Below are positions 7,760 through 15,067 of a stretch of DNA of 28,306 nucleotides, piece by piece. Position numbers and translations under genes: made by a program. Source of the stretch: Planctomycetia bacterium (GTDB lineage Bacteria > Planctomycetota > UBA1135 > GCA-002686595); contig SXKQ01000098.1 of assembly GCA_005778045.1 (NCBI GenBank), forward strand, positions 1-28,306. The letters run 5' to 3'. How positions within the stretch are numbered: position 1 is the stretch's first letter; every line of letters starts with the position of its first letter. The notes below the pieces were generated by a model that saw only the letters and a program-made list of their open reading frames with translations, was not told the DNA's origin and ran no database searches.

Positions 7760-7804
7760 GACCGGCACGATTAAGTTACGCGTTCCGGTCCCTCATGTTA
7801 GGGA
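7760..7804. other. Overlapping inverted repeats in an AT-richer island
   Basis: GACCGG (7760-7765) pairs with CCGGTC (7785-7790), and inside it ACG (7767-7769) with CGT (7781-7783). A second dyad, TCCCT (7789-7793) with AGGGA (7800-7804), shares two bases with the first, so both cannot form together. The gap (7711-7848) lies after the M3 peptidase stop and before the small membrane-protein start. It may be a terminator, attenuator or promoter-proximal structure. Confidence 0.35.
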
Positions 7805-7848
7805 GCGGCGATACTTTTACCAGCGAAACAACCCCTCCCCGGCGGCGG

Positions 7849-9777
7849 CTAGCCCCGATTCAGCCAGTCCTCGAAGGGCCCCGTGCTGTACTCGCGCCCG
7901 AGGAAGTCCCGGCACAGCTCGGCCGCCGGCTTGCTGCCCCCCGCCGCGAGGATCGCCTGCCGGTAGCTCGCCGCGACGCCGGCATCCATCAGTTTGCTGT
8001 CGAAGCGACTGACGAGGTCCTTCGCGATCACCAGCGACCACATGTAGGTGTAGTAGATCGCTGAATACCCATTGAGGTGGCCGAACGAGGCCTGGAAGGC
8101 CGTGCCCTCCTCGTGCGGGAAGGGCAGCAGGGTGCGCTTGAGCGCCACCATGCGCTCGGTTGTGTCGAGCCCCTTGGGATCGCGCGTGTGCAGCTCGAGC
8201 GCGAGCGCCGCGTAGTACATCTGCGTCGCGACCTGCAGGCCCTTGCCGTACTCCTTGGCCGCGCGCATGCGCGCCACGAGCTCGGCCGGGATCGGCTGGC
8301 CCGTCTCGTGATGGCGCGCGAAGCGCTGCAACACGCCGGTGTCCCAGGCCCACTCCTCGTACATCTGGCTCGGAGCCTCGACGAAGTCCCACTCGGTCGC
8401 GATGCCGCTGAACGCGAGGTAGCGCTGGCGCCCGCCGAAGAGGTGGTGCAGCAGGTGGCCAAACTCGTGGAAGAAAGTCTCGACGTCGCCGTGCTGCAGG
8501 AGCGCGGGCTCGCCGGGCCCGGGGCGCGGGAAGTTGCACACCAGCGCCGCCTTCGGGAGCCCGTCGTCGACGCCGACGCACAGGTCGAACATCGCGGCGT
8601 GCTTGTACTTCTGCGCGCGCGGGTGCATGTCGAGGAAGAAGCGCGCCACGACCTTGCCGCCGTCGACGACATCGAAGCACTCGACGCTCACGTGCCAGCA
8701 CGGCTGCGCGTCGTTGCGATGGAATTCGAGCGAGTACAGCGCCGCGGTCGTCGCGAGCACACCGTCGCGCACGGATGCGTACGAGAAGTAGGGCCGCACG
8801 GAAGCCGAGTCGAACTGCAGGCTCTCGGCCTTGATGCGCTCGAGCAGGAAGCCCTTCTCCCAGTCGTGCACGACGCTGGCCGCGGGGTCAGAACGGCGGC
8901 GCATCGCGAGCAGGTCCGCCACCTCGCGGTCGAGCCGCGAGCGGGCTGCCGCGGCTGTGCGCGCCACGAAGTCGCAGGCGTTGCCCGCGCTCGCGATCAT
9001 CTTGTCCTCGGTGACGTAGGCCGCCCAAGACTCGTAGCCGAGCAACGTGGCGAGCTCGTGACGCTTCTCGAGCAGCGCCTGCAGCACGCCCACGTTCTTC
9101 GGCGCCGCCCGCGTCACGCTCGCGCGATACAGCTCGCGCCGCAGGTCGCCGCGCTCGGCGTAGGACATGAACGGCTGGTAGTCGGGCATGTCGGTCGTGA
9201 TCACGACCTCGCCACGCTCGTTCTCGGGGTGAGCAGCGACATAGTCCGCGGGCAGGCCCGCAAGTCCACGCCGGCCGTCGGCAATCGTGATCGAGCGCGT
9301 GTCCTCGGCGATGTTGCGATCGAACTCGATGCCGAGCAGGGTCAGCTCGTCGTTGAGCTTCGCGATGCGCTCGCGCGTCGCGTCGTCGCGATCGACGCCG
9401 CTGCGACGGAAGTCGCGCAGGGTGTTGCGCAGCAGGCGTTCCTCGAGCGGGCCGGGCGCGGTGGCCGGGTCGAAGCGCGCGAGGCGCTCGTAGACCGCGC
9501 GGTTGAGCGAGAGCTCGGAGTAGTAGGTCGAAAGCTCGACCGTGAACTCGTTGGAGACGTTGCGCACCGCCTCGAGCGGGTGAACCTGGCTCGCGAGACC
9601 GATCGCGCCGCGCACGCGGTCGAGCGGACGGCCGATGGCGTCGAAGGCTCCCACCACCTCGGCCAGGGAGGCGTCCTGCGGCAGCGCGAGGAAGCGCTCG
9701 AGCGTGGTGCGGGACTGCGCCAGCGCAGCGCGGGCGTCGGCGAGAAAACTCGGGGCGTCGAGATCGGCGGGGATCAT
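7849..9777 (-). CDS. M3 family zinc metallopeptidase (oligopeptidase A / thimet-type)
   Basis: The protein has 642 residues, close to the 650-700 usual for M3A oligopeptidases (OpdA/PrlC, Dcp, thimet oligopeptidase). The zinc site HEFGH is at residues 437-441. The third-ligand region follows as WDFVEAPSQMYEEW, matching the family form of Phe-Val-Glu-x-Pro-Ser-Gln. The C-terminus (CRDFLGREYSTGPFEDWL) is also typical. No signal peptide is present, so it is probably a cytoplasmic enzyme degrading short peptides. It is the last member of a minus-strand run, 92 bp after the SAM methyltransferase gene. Its start is flanked by an 8-bp inverted repeat that may fold the leader. Confidence 0.92.
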   Translation of the reverse strand: MIPADLDAPSFLADARAALAQSRTTLERFLALPQDASLAEVVGAFDAIGRPLDRVRGAIGLASQVHPLEAVRNVSNEFTVELSTYYSELSLNRAVYERLARFDPATAPGPLEERLLRNTLRDFRRSGVDRDDATRERIAKLNDELTLLGIEFDRNIAEDTRSITIADGRRGLAGLPADYVAAHPENERGEVVITTDMPDYQPFMSYAERGDLRRELYRASVTRAAPKNVGVLQALLEKRHELATLLGYESWAAYVTEDKMIASAGNACDFVARTAAAARSRLDREVADLLAMRRRSDPAASVVHDWEKGFLLERIKAESLQFDSASVRPYFSYASVRDGVLATTAALYSLEFHRNDAQPCWHVSVECFDVVDGGKVVARFFLDMHPRAQKYKHAAMFDLCVGVDDGLPKAALVCNFPRPGPGEPALLQHGDVETFFHEFGHLLHHLFGGRQRYLAFSGIATEWDFVEAPSQMYEEWAWDTGVLQRFARHHETGQPIPAELVARMRAAKEYGKGLQVATQMYYAALALELHTRDPKGLDTTERMVALKRTLLPFPHEEGTAFQASFGHLNGYSAIYYTYMWSLVIAKDLVSRFDSKLMDAGVAASYRQAILAAGGSKPAAELCRDFLGREYSTGPFEDWLNRG

Positions 9778-9779
9778 GC

Positions 9780-9849
9780 AGGTTCCGTGTGGGGCTTCGA
9801 GCGGAGCTTCGGCCCGCGAGCGGCGCGAAGTGGAGCGCGGGCGGAACCT
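9780..9849 (-). promoter_or_regulatory. Inverted repeat bracketing the leader of the M3 peptidase gene
   Basis: On the minus strand, AGGTTCCG (9849-9842) can pair with CGGAACCT (9787-9780), ending 2 nt before the ATG. Just inside, CCCGCG and CGCGGG form a further 6-bp pairing. The structure would place the start codon at the foot of a long stem and bury any ribosome site. Computed by eye only. Confidence 0.35.
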
Positions 9850-9869
9850 AGCACACGCGGCGCGCCGGT

Positions 9870-10667
9870 TCAGGTGTCAACGCGCCCCTCGGCCCACGCG
9901 AGCGGCAGCCAGTGCGACGCATCCGGTCGCTCGACCCAGCGCGCATGCTCGTCGAGCCCGCGCTCGAACTCGCCGGGCTGGAGGTAACGCTCGACCTGAC
10001 CGCGCGCTCCTTCGAGGATCCCGCGCCAGTTGTCGTTGACGAGGCGCCAGTCGGGAGCGCCCGCGCAGCTGCCGAAGAACACCCAGGTCGCGCGCGCCGG
10101 GCGCGCGCCGGCCTCGTGCAGGAGCCGCGGCAGGCGACGCCCGACGAGCGGGTCGTTGCCGTGCTCGCGGTAGGTCTGCTGGTAGGCCTCCCAGACGCGC
10201 AGGGCAGCGGGCGCGGGCGGATCGAGCCGAAAGAGATCGTGGTCGTCGTCGCACAGCACGACGCGCCCGCCCGGCCGCACCGCGCGCACCATCTGGCGCA
10301 CCACTCGCAAGGGATCGTCGACGTGCTCGAGCACGAAGCGCGCCCACGCTACATCGAAGGTCCCCCACTCGTCCGCGCGCAGCGGCAGCTCGTAGGCATC
10401 GCCCGCGCGCACTTCCAGCGCGGGTCGCGCGCAGGCTCGCGCGCTATCGCTCTGCGCCGCGTCACGCTCGATCCCGAGCACGCTCACGCCCGGATACGCG
10501 TCGCACAGCTCGGCCGCGAAGCGCGCGGGACCACAACCGACGTCGAGCACGCGCTCGTGCCCCGTCAGCGCGAGCTCGCGACGGCACGGCACGTTCAAGA
10601 TCTCGTTCATGAGCCCGAGACGCGCACGCTCCGAGGGCGCCGAGCCGTGGACGTAATGCGAGCCCAT
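9870..10667 (-). CDS. Class I SAM-dependent methyltransferase
   Basis: This 265-residue protein has the Rossmann motif I VLDVGCGPARF (40-50) and motif II acidic end VLGIERD. It also has the post-motif sequence WARFVLEHVDDPLRVVRQM and motif III RPGGRVVLCDDDH, the standard Methyltransf_11/25 layout. The N-terminal GSHYVHGSAPSERARLGLMN is common in small-molecule or quinone/lipid-like methyltransferases of this group, but the substrate cannot be assigned. It starts 21 bp after the myo-inositol-phosphate synthase stop, and the two are probably co-transcribed. That makes a role in inositol or lipid modification possible, by context only. Confidence 0.85.
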   Translation of the reverse strand: MGSHYVHGSAPSERARLGLMNEILNVPCRRELALTGHERVLDVGCGPARFAAELCDAYPGVSVLGIERDAAQSDSARACARPALEVRAGDAYELPLRADEWGTFDVAWARFVLEHVDDPLRVVRQMVRAVRPGGRVVLCDDDHDLFRLDPPAPAALRVWEAYQQTYREHGNDPLVGRRLPRLLHEAGARPARATWVFFGSCAGAPDWRLVNDNWRGILEGARGQVERYLQPGEFERGLDEHARWVERPDASHWLPLAWAEGRVDT

Positions 10668-10675
10668 GACGAGCG

Positions 10676-10698
10676 CGCTCGCGAACGCTCAGCGAGCG
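10676..10698 (-). other. Small stem-loop at the inositol synthase / methyltransferase junction
   Basis: CGCTCGC (10676-10682) pairs with GCGAGCG (10692-10698) around a 9-nt loop containing the stop codon of the synthase gene. No T-tract follows. It may modulate read-through or mRNA stability inside the operon. Confidence 0.3.
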
Positions 10699-11915
10699 TG
10701 CTGCCGCGCGTACCCGAGCAGGCGCTCGAACTGCGCGTGGAAGTCGTGCGTGCCGCCGCCGAGCGGGCTCTTGAAGAACGCCGCTGTGTGTTGGAGCTCG
10801 CCGGACTCGCCGTTGCGCAGGGCCAGTTCGGCGAGCCGCACGAGGTCGATCACGAGCGGCGCCGCGAGCGCCGAGTCGCTGCCGTGCCAAGTGAACTGCA
10901 GCGACATCTGCGCACCGAGAAAACCCTCGAAGTGGATGTAGTCGAAGGCGGTCTTCCAGTCGCGCAGGCTCGGCACGTAGTCGATGCCGACCTTGGTGTG
11001 CACCTGCGAGTCGCCGAGCAGCGCGCGCAGTGCGTCATCCTTGCTGCGCAGCTTGGCTTCCTTGTGCAGCGGATCCGCGAGGTTCTCGCCGTCGCGGTTG
11101 CCGAGCATGTTGTAGCCCTGCCACGAGAGCACCTTCAGCCGCCGCGCGACGAACAGGGGCGCGAGCACCGTCTTGACCAGCGTCTCGCCGGTCTTTCCGT
11201 CGGCCCCGCAGTGCGGCACGCCCTGGGCGCGCGCGAGCTCGCGCAGCGCGGCCGGGGCCGAGCCGAGGCTGGGCGTGAAGTTGACATACGGGAAGCCCGC
11301 GGACAGCGCCGCGTAGGCGTAGAGCATGGAGGCCGGCTGCTGCTTCCCATCGTCGAGCGCGGCGTCGAAAGCCGCGAGCGTGCGCCACTCCGGGCGCGGA
11401 TCGCGATAGGCCTCGGTGCTCGCGAGGTTCACCACGACCACGGTCGAGAGCCCGTTCTCCGCGCGGAACGCCTCGAAGTCGCGCCGCAGCGCTGCAACCT
11501 GCTCCCGCGGCGGCAGCCCGCCGAGTGCGGCCGAGGTCGGGTGCAAGTCCGCGAGGCCGACGTCCGCGGAGTCCAGCGCGCCGGGCCGGATGCGCGCCTC
11601 GTAGGCGCTCGCATCTTGGGCGCTGGCTGTGACGAGCTCAGCGGGCAGGATGTGGTGTCGGATGAGCTCGCCGGCGGACTCGGTCAGGCCGCGCGTGCAC
11701 ACGTCGTGACCCCCGAGCACGAGCCCGTCGAGCGGCACCAGCGGCACGCGCGCGAACTCCTCGCTCTCGGTCAGGATGCCCGTCGGGGCGACGAGGCCAC
11801 GCCGCAGGCCCGCGAGCCCGTAGGCCACGCAGGTCGCCACGGCACCGCGCGCACCGATCAGCCACACGCCGACGCGGCCGGAGGCGCTCGCCGCTTGCTT
11901 GTCGTTCTTCGTCAT
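10689..11915 (-). CDS. ino1: Myo-inositol-1-phosphate synthase
   Basis: This enzyme converts glucose 6-phosphate to 1L-myo-inositol 1-phosphate using NAD. The 408-residue protein opens with MTKNDKQ and the dinucleotide loop VWLIGARGAVATCVAYG (about 17-33). Family segments seen are YVNFTPSLGSAPAAL, the catalytic-lysine region CGADGKTGETLVKTVLAP, SWQGYNMLGNRDG and KVGIDYVPSLRDWKTAFDYI. All key lysine and aspartate regions look intact. Length agrees with the bacterial/archaeal form rather than the longer eukaryotic one. The ATG overlaps the upstream stop by ATGA (11912-11915), implying translational coupling. Inositol could feed phosphatidylinositol-type lipids or solutes; no downstream phosphatase lies in this window. 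Confidence 0.93.
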   Translation of the reverse strand: MTKNDKQAASASGRVGVWLIGARGAVATCVAYGLAGLRRGLVAPTGILTESEEFARVPLVPLDGLVLGGHDVCTRGLTESAGELIRHHILPAELVTASAQDASAYEARIRPGALDSADVGLADLHPTSAALGGLPPREQVAALRRDFEAFRAENGLSTVVVVNLASTEAYRDPRPEWRTLAAFDAALDDGKQQPASMLYAYAALSAGFPYVNFTPSLGSAPAALRELARAQGVPHCGADGKTGETLVKTVLAPLFVARRLKVLSWQGYNMLGNRDGENLADPLHKEAKLRSKDDALRALLGDSQVHTKVGIDYVPSLRDWKTAFDYIHFEGFLGAQMSLQFTWHGSDSALAAPLVIDLVRLAELALRNGESGELQHTAAFFKSPLGGGTHDFHAQFERLLGYARQHAR

Positions 11916-12916
11916 CGGTTCACCTGCCCGGCACGGGTGCGCCAGGCCGAGACCACCGCATCGTCCTCGGGCGACCACCAGCGTCCCGCCGTCGTGCCCG
12001 GCTCGGGCGTGCGTTCGGCGGGAGCCACGGGGGAGGACACGGGGCTCGTCGGGGTCCCGCCGGCCGTCGAGTCCTGCGGGGAGCCCGTCATTGTGCGCAG
12101 CAGCGACTCGTTTTGCATTCCTTCCGCGGAAGAGGATCCGCCGGAGGCCCCTCCGGGGACCCGTGCGCTGTCTGCGGGGCCGCCGAGCTCGTCCAAGCTG
12201 GCCCGCGCGAGGTCGAGCGCAGCCAGCTGGGAAGGCTCCGCGCCCGAGGCCTTCCCGGCGAGTCCCCGCTCCAAGGCTTGGACAGCGCGCTCGAGGGCGG
12301 CCGCGACCTGCTGCGGCGCGGAGACCGGCGCGGCGAGATCCAGGGCGGCCTGCTCGAGCTCGACGCGCAGCGTCGAGCCCTCGGGCGCGGTTGGAGCAGC
12401 GCGCTGGAGCGAGGCGCGGGTGCGCGCCACGAGCTCGAGGGTCGAGCTCGGCATGGCCCCCGGCGTCGGAGGCAAGGCGAGCCAGAGCGCGGCAAGTCCG
12501 AGTGGCGCCGCCAGCAGCGCGAGCAGCGGCTTGCGGGTCGCCCGACCGACCGCGTCCGTCGGCAGGCGGCCACGCACGCGCTCGGCGAGCAGCGCGCCGA
12601 GCGGACCCGAGCTCGAGCCGCGCTCCCATGCCGTCAGCAACGCCCCCTCGCAGCCGAGCTCGCGGTCAGCGCGCCGGGCCACGGACGCCGCATCCGGCGC
12701 ATGCTCCACCCACCAGCTCCCGCCACAGGCCAGCGCCGCGAGGGCCTGCACAGCCAGCGCGTCGGCTCGCAGTGCGTCGGCCTGCGACAGCTCGCACGCC
12801 AGCGCGGTCGTGAGCGCCGCCGAAGTTCCGAGCAGCGCCGACTCGAGAGCGCGCGCTCCACGCGTGCGCCACAGGGCCGCGCGCACGAGCGCGTCGATCG
12901 GATCGCGCTCGGTCAT
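11912..12916 (-). CDS. Membrane protein of unknown function, DUF4175-like N-terminal half
   Basis: The 334-residue protein starts at ATG 12916, which overlaps the preceding stop as ATGA. Hydrophobic stretches lie at about residues 24-66 (one hairpin of two weak helices) and 130-148 (LLALLAAPLGLAALWLALPP). Between them, VARRADRELGCEGALLTAWE resembles the segment after the first helices of DUF4175-like envelope proteins. The C-terminal half is an Ala/Leu/Glu helical region followed by a Gly/Ser/Pro-rich linker and a final WWSPEDDAVVSAWRTRAGQ motif. No catalytic motif is recognised. Coupling to the YdjY-like gene upstream and to ino1 downstream suggests one transcript, but a shared function is not evident. 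Confidence 0.7.
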   Translation of the reverse strand: MTERDPIDALVRAALWRTRGARALESALLGTSAALTTALACELSQADALRADALAVQALAALACGGSWWVEHAPDAASVARRADRELGCEGALLTAWERGSSSGPLGALLAERVRGRLPTDAVGRATRKPLLALLAAPLGLAALWLALPPTPGAMPSSTLELVARTRASLQRAAPTAPEGSTLRVELEQAALDLAAPVSAPQQVAAALERAVQALERGLAGKASGAEPSQLAALDLARASLDELGGPADSARVPGGASGGSSSAEGMQNESLLRTMTGSPQDSTAGGTPTSPVSSPVAPAERTPEPGTTAGRWWSPEDDAVVSAWRTRAGQVNR

Positions 12917-13731
12917 CGTCCCCCAGCGGACGCCGCGCCGCCGTCGACCTCGGGCAGCCGCGCCGCGAGCTCCGCGTCGAGCAACTCGATGCGCCCGCGC
13001 GAGAAGACCAGTGCCACGCGCGTGCCGCGCTCGGGCAAGAGCCACGCATTGAGGGCCCAGATGCCCTGCTCGACGCAGTCCGACTGCGCGCCCGACAGCA
13101 GTGTGTAGCCCTCGCTGAAGAACGCGATGTTGATCAGATTCTGGTACACGTCCGCCGCGAACACCTCGGCGGCGTCAGCGCCGCTGCGTCCGTTGGGCAC
13201 CATGCGCGAACCGAGGTAGGCCCACTCGTGGCGCTTCATGGCGAGGCCGCTCGAGAGGTTCCGCACGAGGTCTTCGACGCGATAGAAGTAGGTTTCCTGC
13301 CCCTGACGCCAGCCCACGTACAGGCAGAAGCCCGTACCGGTCGGCAGCGTGACCTCATAGGGGTTCGCGCCGGCCTTCACCTCGGCCTCACTCGGCGCGG
13401 GGTCCTTGCGGCGCCAGGTCGCGTTGGTGCCGGGCGTTGCGCCGAGCGCGAGCAGCGCGACGTTGAGCACGCTGGGCGCCGCGGGCGTCATGAAGGCCGA
13501 CTCGTGCGCGGCGCCGGCCGGGCCGACGAGCAGGTACTCGAGCAGGTCGTCGCGCACGAGCACGTCGGCGGGCACGACGCACAGGCCGCGGGCGGGATCG
13601 AGCGCGATGTCCTGCTGCGCGAGCGTCTCGATGAGCTTGCGCTCCGCCTCCGTGAGCGGGCGGCGCGGGCCGGCGTCCTGGGGACGGGCGACGAGGGCGA
13701 GCAGGGCTGCGACGGCGAAGGTTCGGAGCAT
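12913..13731 (-). CDS. YdjY domain-containing secreted protein
   Basis: ATG 13731 is chosen because it gives a signal peptide (MLRTFAVAALLALVARPQD); an in-frame TTG at 13758 would add nine residues. The 272-residue product contains the YdjY pattern: LDPARGLCVVPADVLVRDDLLEYLLV, then AAHESAF and PSVLNVALLALGATPGTN. The YdjY domain occurs in planctomycetes and some Enterobacteria (E. coli YdjY, a small exported protein); its biochemical role is unknown. The middle of the protein (YRVEDLVRNLSSGLAMKRHEWAYLGSRMV) is also typical of the long form. It is the first gene of the five-gene minus-strand run and its stop overlaps the next start. Confidence 0.8.
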   Translation of the reverse strand: MLRTFAVAALLALVARPQDAGPRRPLTEAERKLIETLAQQDIALDPARGLCVVPADVLVRDDLLEYLLVGPAGAAHESAFMTPAAPSVLNVALLALGATPGTNATWRRKDPAPSEAEVKAGANPYEVTLPTGTGFCLYVGWRQGQETYFYRVEDLVRNLSSGLAMKRHEWAYLGSRMVPNGRSGADAAEVFAADVYQNLINIAFFSEGYTLLSGAQSDCVEQGIWALNAWLLPERGTRVALVFSRGRIELLDAELAARLPEVDGGAASAGGR

Positions 13732-13820
13732 GGCGAGCAAGCAGCTTAGCCAACCCAACGCATGCTGCGCCGCCGCGGTTCACGCGCTCGCTGCCACGCG
13801 CCCTCGCGGTCCTTCCCGCC

Positions 13821-14249
13821 ATGCGCCTCGCCCGCTCCGGCCTACCCCGCGTGCTCGCGCTCTCGGCCTGCTCCTCGACTCTTGGGCCCGCGCCGCTGCC
13901 CCCGCCCGGCAAGGCCATGGTCGGCACGTCCCGGCAGGTGCGCCGCGACGGCAAGTGCGCCTTCGTCGAAGTCTCGCAGGTCTCCGTCGAGGAGAGCGGA
14001 CGGGTGCTGCGCCTGCGCCACCTGCACGGCCAGCTCGAGGTGCTCGACAACCACAAGGAAATCTCCGTGTTCGCGCTGCACGCCCTCGCGCCGCAGCGCG
14101 TCGAGCTCGCCGGCACCCGCTCCGCCGAGGGCGCGACGGCCGTGAGCTACGCGCGCGTCGACGCCGACACGCTGCGCCAGACGATCGAGTTCGAACTGGT
14201 GAAGACGAAGAAAGAGCTTTTCACGTCCATCGACGTGCGCGAGCGCTAG
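13821..14249 (+). CDS. Short DUF6265-like putative lipoprotein
   Basis: The 142-residue product begins with a lipobox-like leader (VLALSAC, Cys17), though the hydrophobic stretch is short. The body PPPGKAMVGTSRQVRRDGKC, AFVEVSQVSVEESGRVLRLR and VELAGTRSAEG...TIEFELVKTKKE follows the DUF6265 strand pattern (Gly-x-Met-x-Gly, Phe-Glu, Leu-x-Leu-Arg-His). The usual N-terminal Trp-x-x-Gly-x-Trp strand is missing, so the gene is either a short variant or lost its first strand through an unseen frameshift. It is divergent from the YdjY gene (89 bp) and converges on thyX, sharing CTAG. The function of the domain is unknown. Confidence 0.6.
   Translation: MRLARSGLPRVLALSACSSTLGPAPLPPPGKAMVGTSRQVRRDGKCAFVEVSQVSVEESGRVLRLRHLHGQLEVLDNHKEISVFALHALAPQRVELAGTRSAEGATAVSYARVDADTLRQTIEFELVKTKKELFTSIDVRER
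14246..14249. other. Shared CTAG: overlapping stop codons of convergent genes
   Basis: TAG 14247-14249 ends the plus-strand DUF6265-like gene, and the reverse complement TAG of 14246-14248 ends thyX. The two genes overlap by 4 bp and leave no room for a conventional terminator between them. Confidence 0.9.
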
Positions 14250-15037
14250 AAGAGCGTCTCGCGCGTGATGCCGACGCGCGCGAGATCGTCCTTGACGAGC
14301 TCGAACACGGCCTCGGCGTAGCGCCGGATCTCGTACTGGGCGTCGGGCTCGATGCGCTGCGTCAGAAAGTGGATCACGCCCTGCAGCGACACGGTCCAGT
14401 AGGCCTGGCTGTAGAGGTTCTGCGGCAGCAGCATGCGCGCGATTTCCTTCGCGACTCCGCGGCGGATGCGCTCCTCGTAAAGGTCGAAGGTGCGGCGGCA
14501 CTCGGCCAGCATGCGCTCGCGCTCGCCGGCGTGGTCAAAGTCTGCGGGTAGGTCGAAGGAGGCCTGCTTGTTGCCGTGCGGCGGGTTCGCGCGCATCACC
14601 TGCGGCACGTAGAACTCCTGCGCCCACTGCACGTAGCGGCCCGAGATCTCGTTCCACGAGCAGCCCTTGTCGGTGTCGAACAGCACGTCGAACACCTCGA
14701 GCGAGACGCTCTCGCCGTTGACCTCGTACTCGCGCCAACCGCTGCCGACTTGGTACTTGAAGGCTTGGCGGAACACGAACAGCGGAGCCTTCCAGTGGAA
14801 GGTGTAGAAGCTGTGGCGATACGGCGAGGTGTGGCCGTGCTTCCACAGGAAGCCCGCGAGCTTGCGGTCGCCGTCGTCGAAGGCCGCCTTCTGCTTCTGA
14901 TAGCTGATGCGCGCGGCGTTGACGACCTTGAGCGCGGGGTCCTGCTGCATGCGGTCGACGCAGGCGACGAAGCCGATGCCATCGTCGAGCGTCGGAACCG
15001 CGCCATCGGGAATGGGGAGCGTGCTGGAAGCGGCCAT
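14246..15037 (-). CDS. thyX: Flavin-dependent thymidylate synthase ThyX with insertion in the signature motif
   Basis: This enzyme methylates dUMP to dTMP using methylenetetrahydrofolate, FAD and NADPH. The 263-residue protein has the family C-terminal block LLPQNLYSQAYWTVSLQG and FLTQRIEPDAQYEIRRYA. The signature RHRxxSxNExSxRY appears split: FRQAFKYQVGSG (89-100), about 26 extra residues (101-126), then SWNEISGRY (127-135). The RHR/KHQ triplet is KYQ here. Many ThyX enzymes carry the KHQVG...WNEVSRRY version, so the two halves are recognisable. The insertion is in frame and the flanks are strong, so it is not an obvious sequencing error. Its TAG stop overlaps the convergent gene's TAG within CTAG (14246-14249). 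Confidence 0.9.
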   Translation of the reverse strand: MAASSTLPIPDGAVPTLDDGIGFVACVDRMQQDPALKVVNAARISYQKQKAAFDDGDRKLAGFLWKHGHTSPYRHSFYTFHWKAPLFVFRQAFKYQVGSGWREYEVNGESVSLEVFDVLFDTDKGCSWNEISGRYVQWAQEFYVPQVMRANPPHGNKQASFDLPADFDHAGERERMLAECRRTFDLYEERIRRGVAKEIARMLLPQNLYSQAYWTVSLQGVIHFLTQRIEPDAQYEIRRYAEAVFELVKDDLARVGITRETLF

Positions 15038-15067
15038 GGACCGAAGTCTAGAGAGCCGGAGGCCCCT

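Noticed and set aside
9845..9880. TTGACA (minus strand, 9880-9875) with TAGGTT (9850-9845) as a promoter for the M3 peptidase
   Set aside because: The spacing is 24 bp instead of 16-18, and the TTGACA lies in the last codons of the methyltransferase.
10689..12629. 646-residue extended version of the inositol synthase
   Set aside because: The added N-terminus is a shadow of the upstream membrane-protein gene. The true ATG at 11915 overlaps its stop and begins just before the NAD-binding loop.
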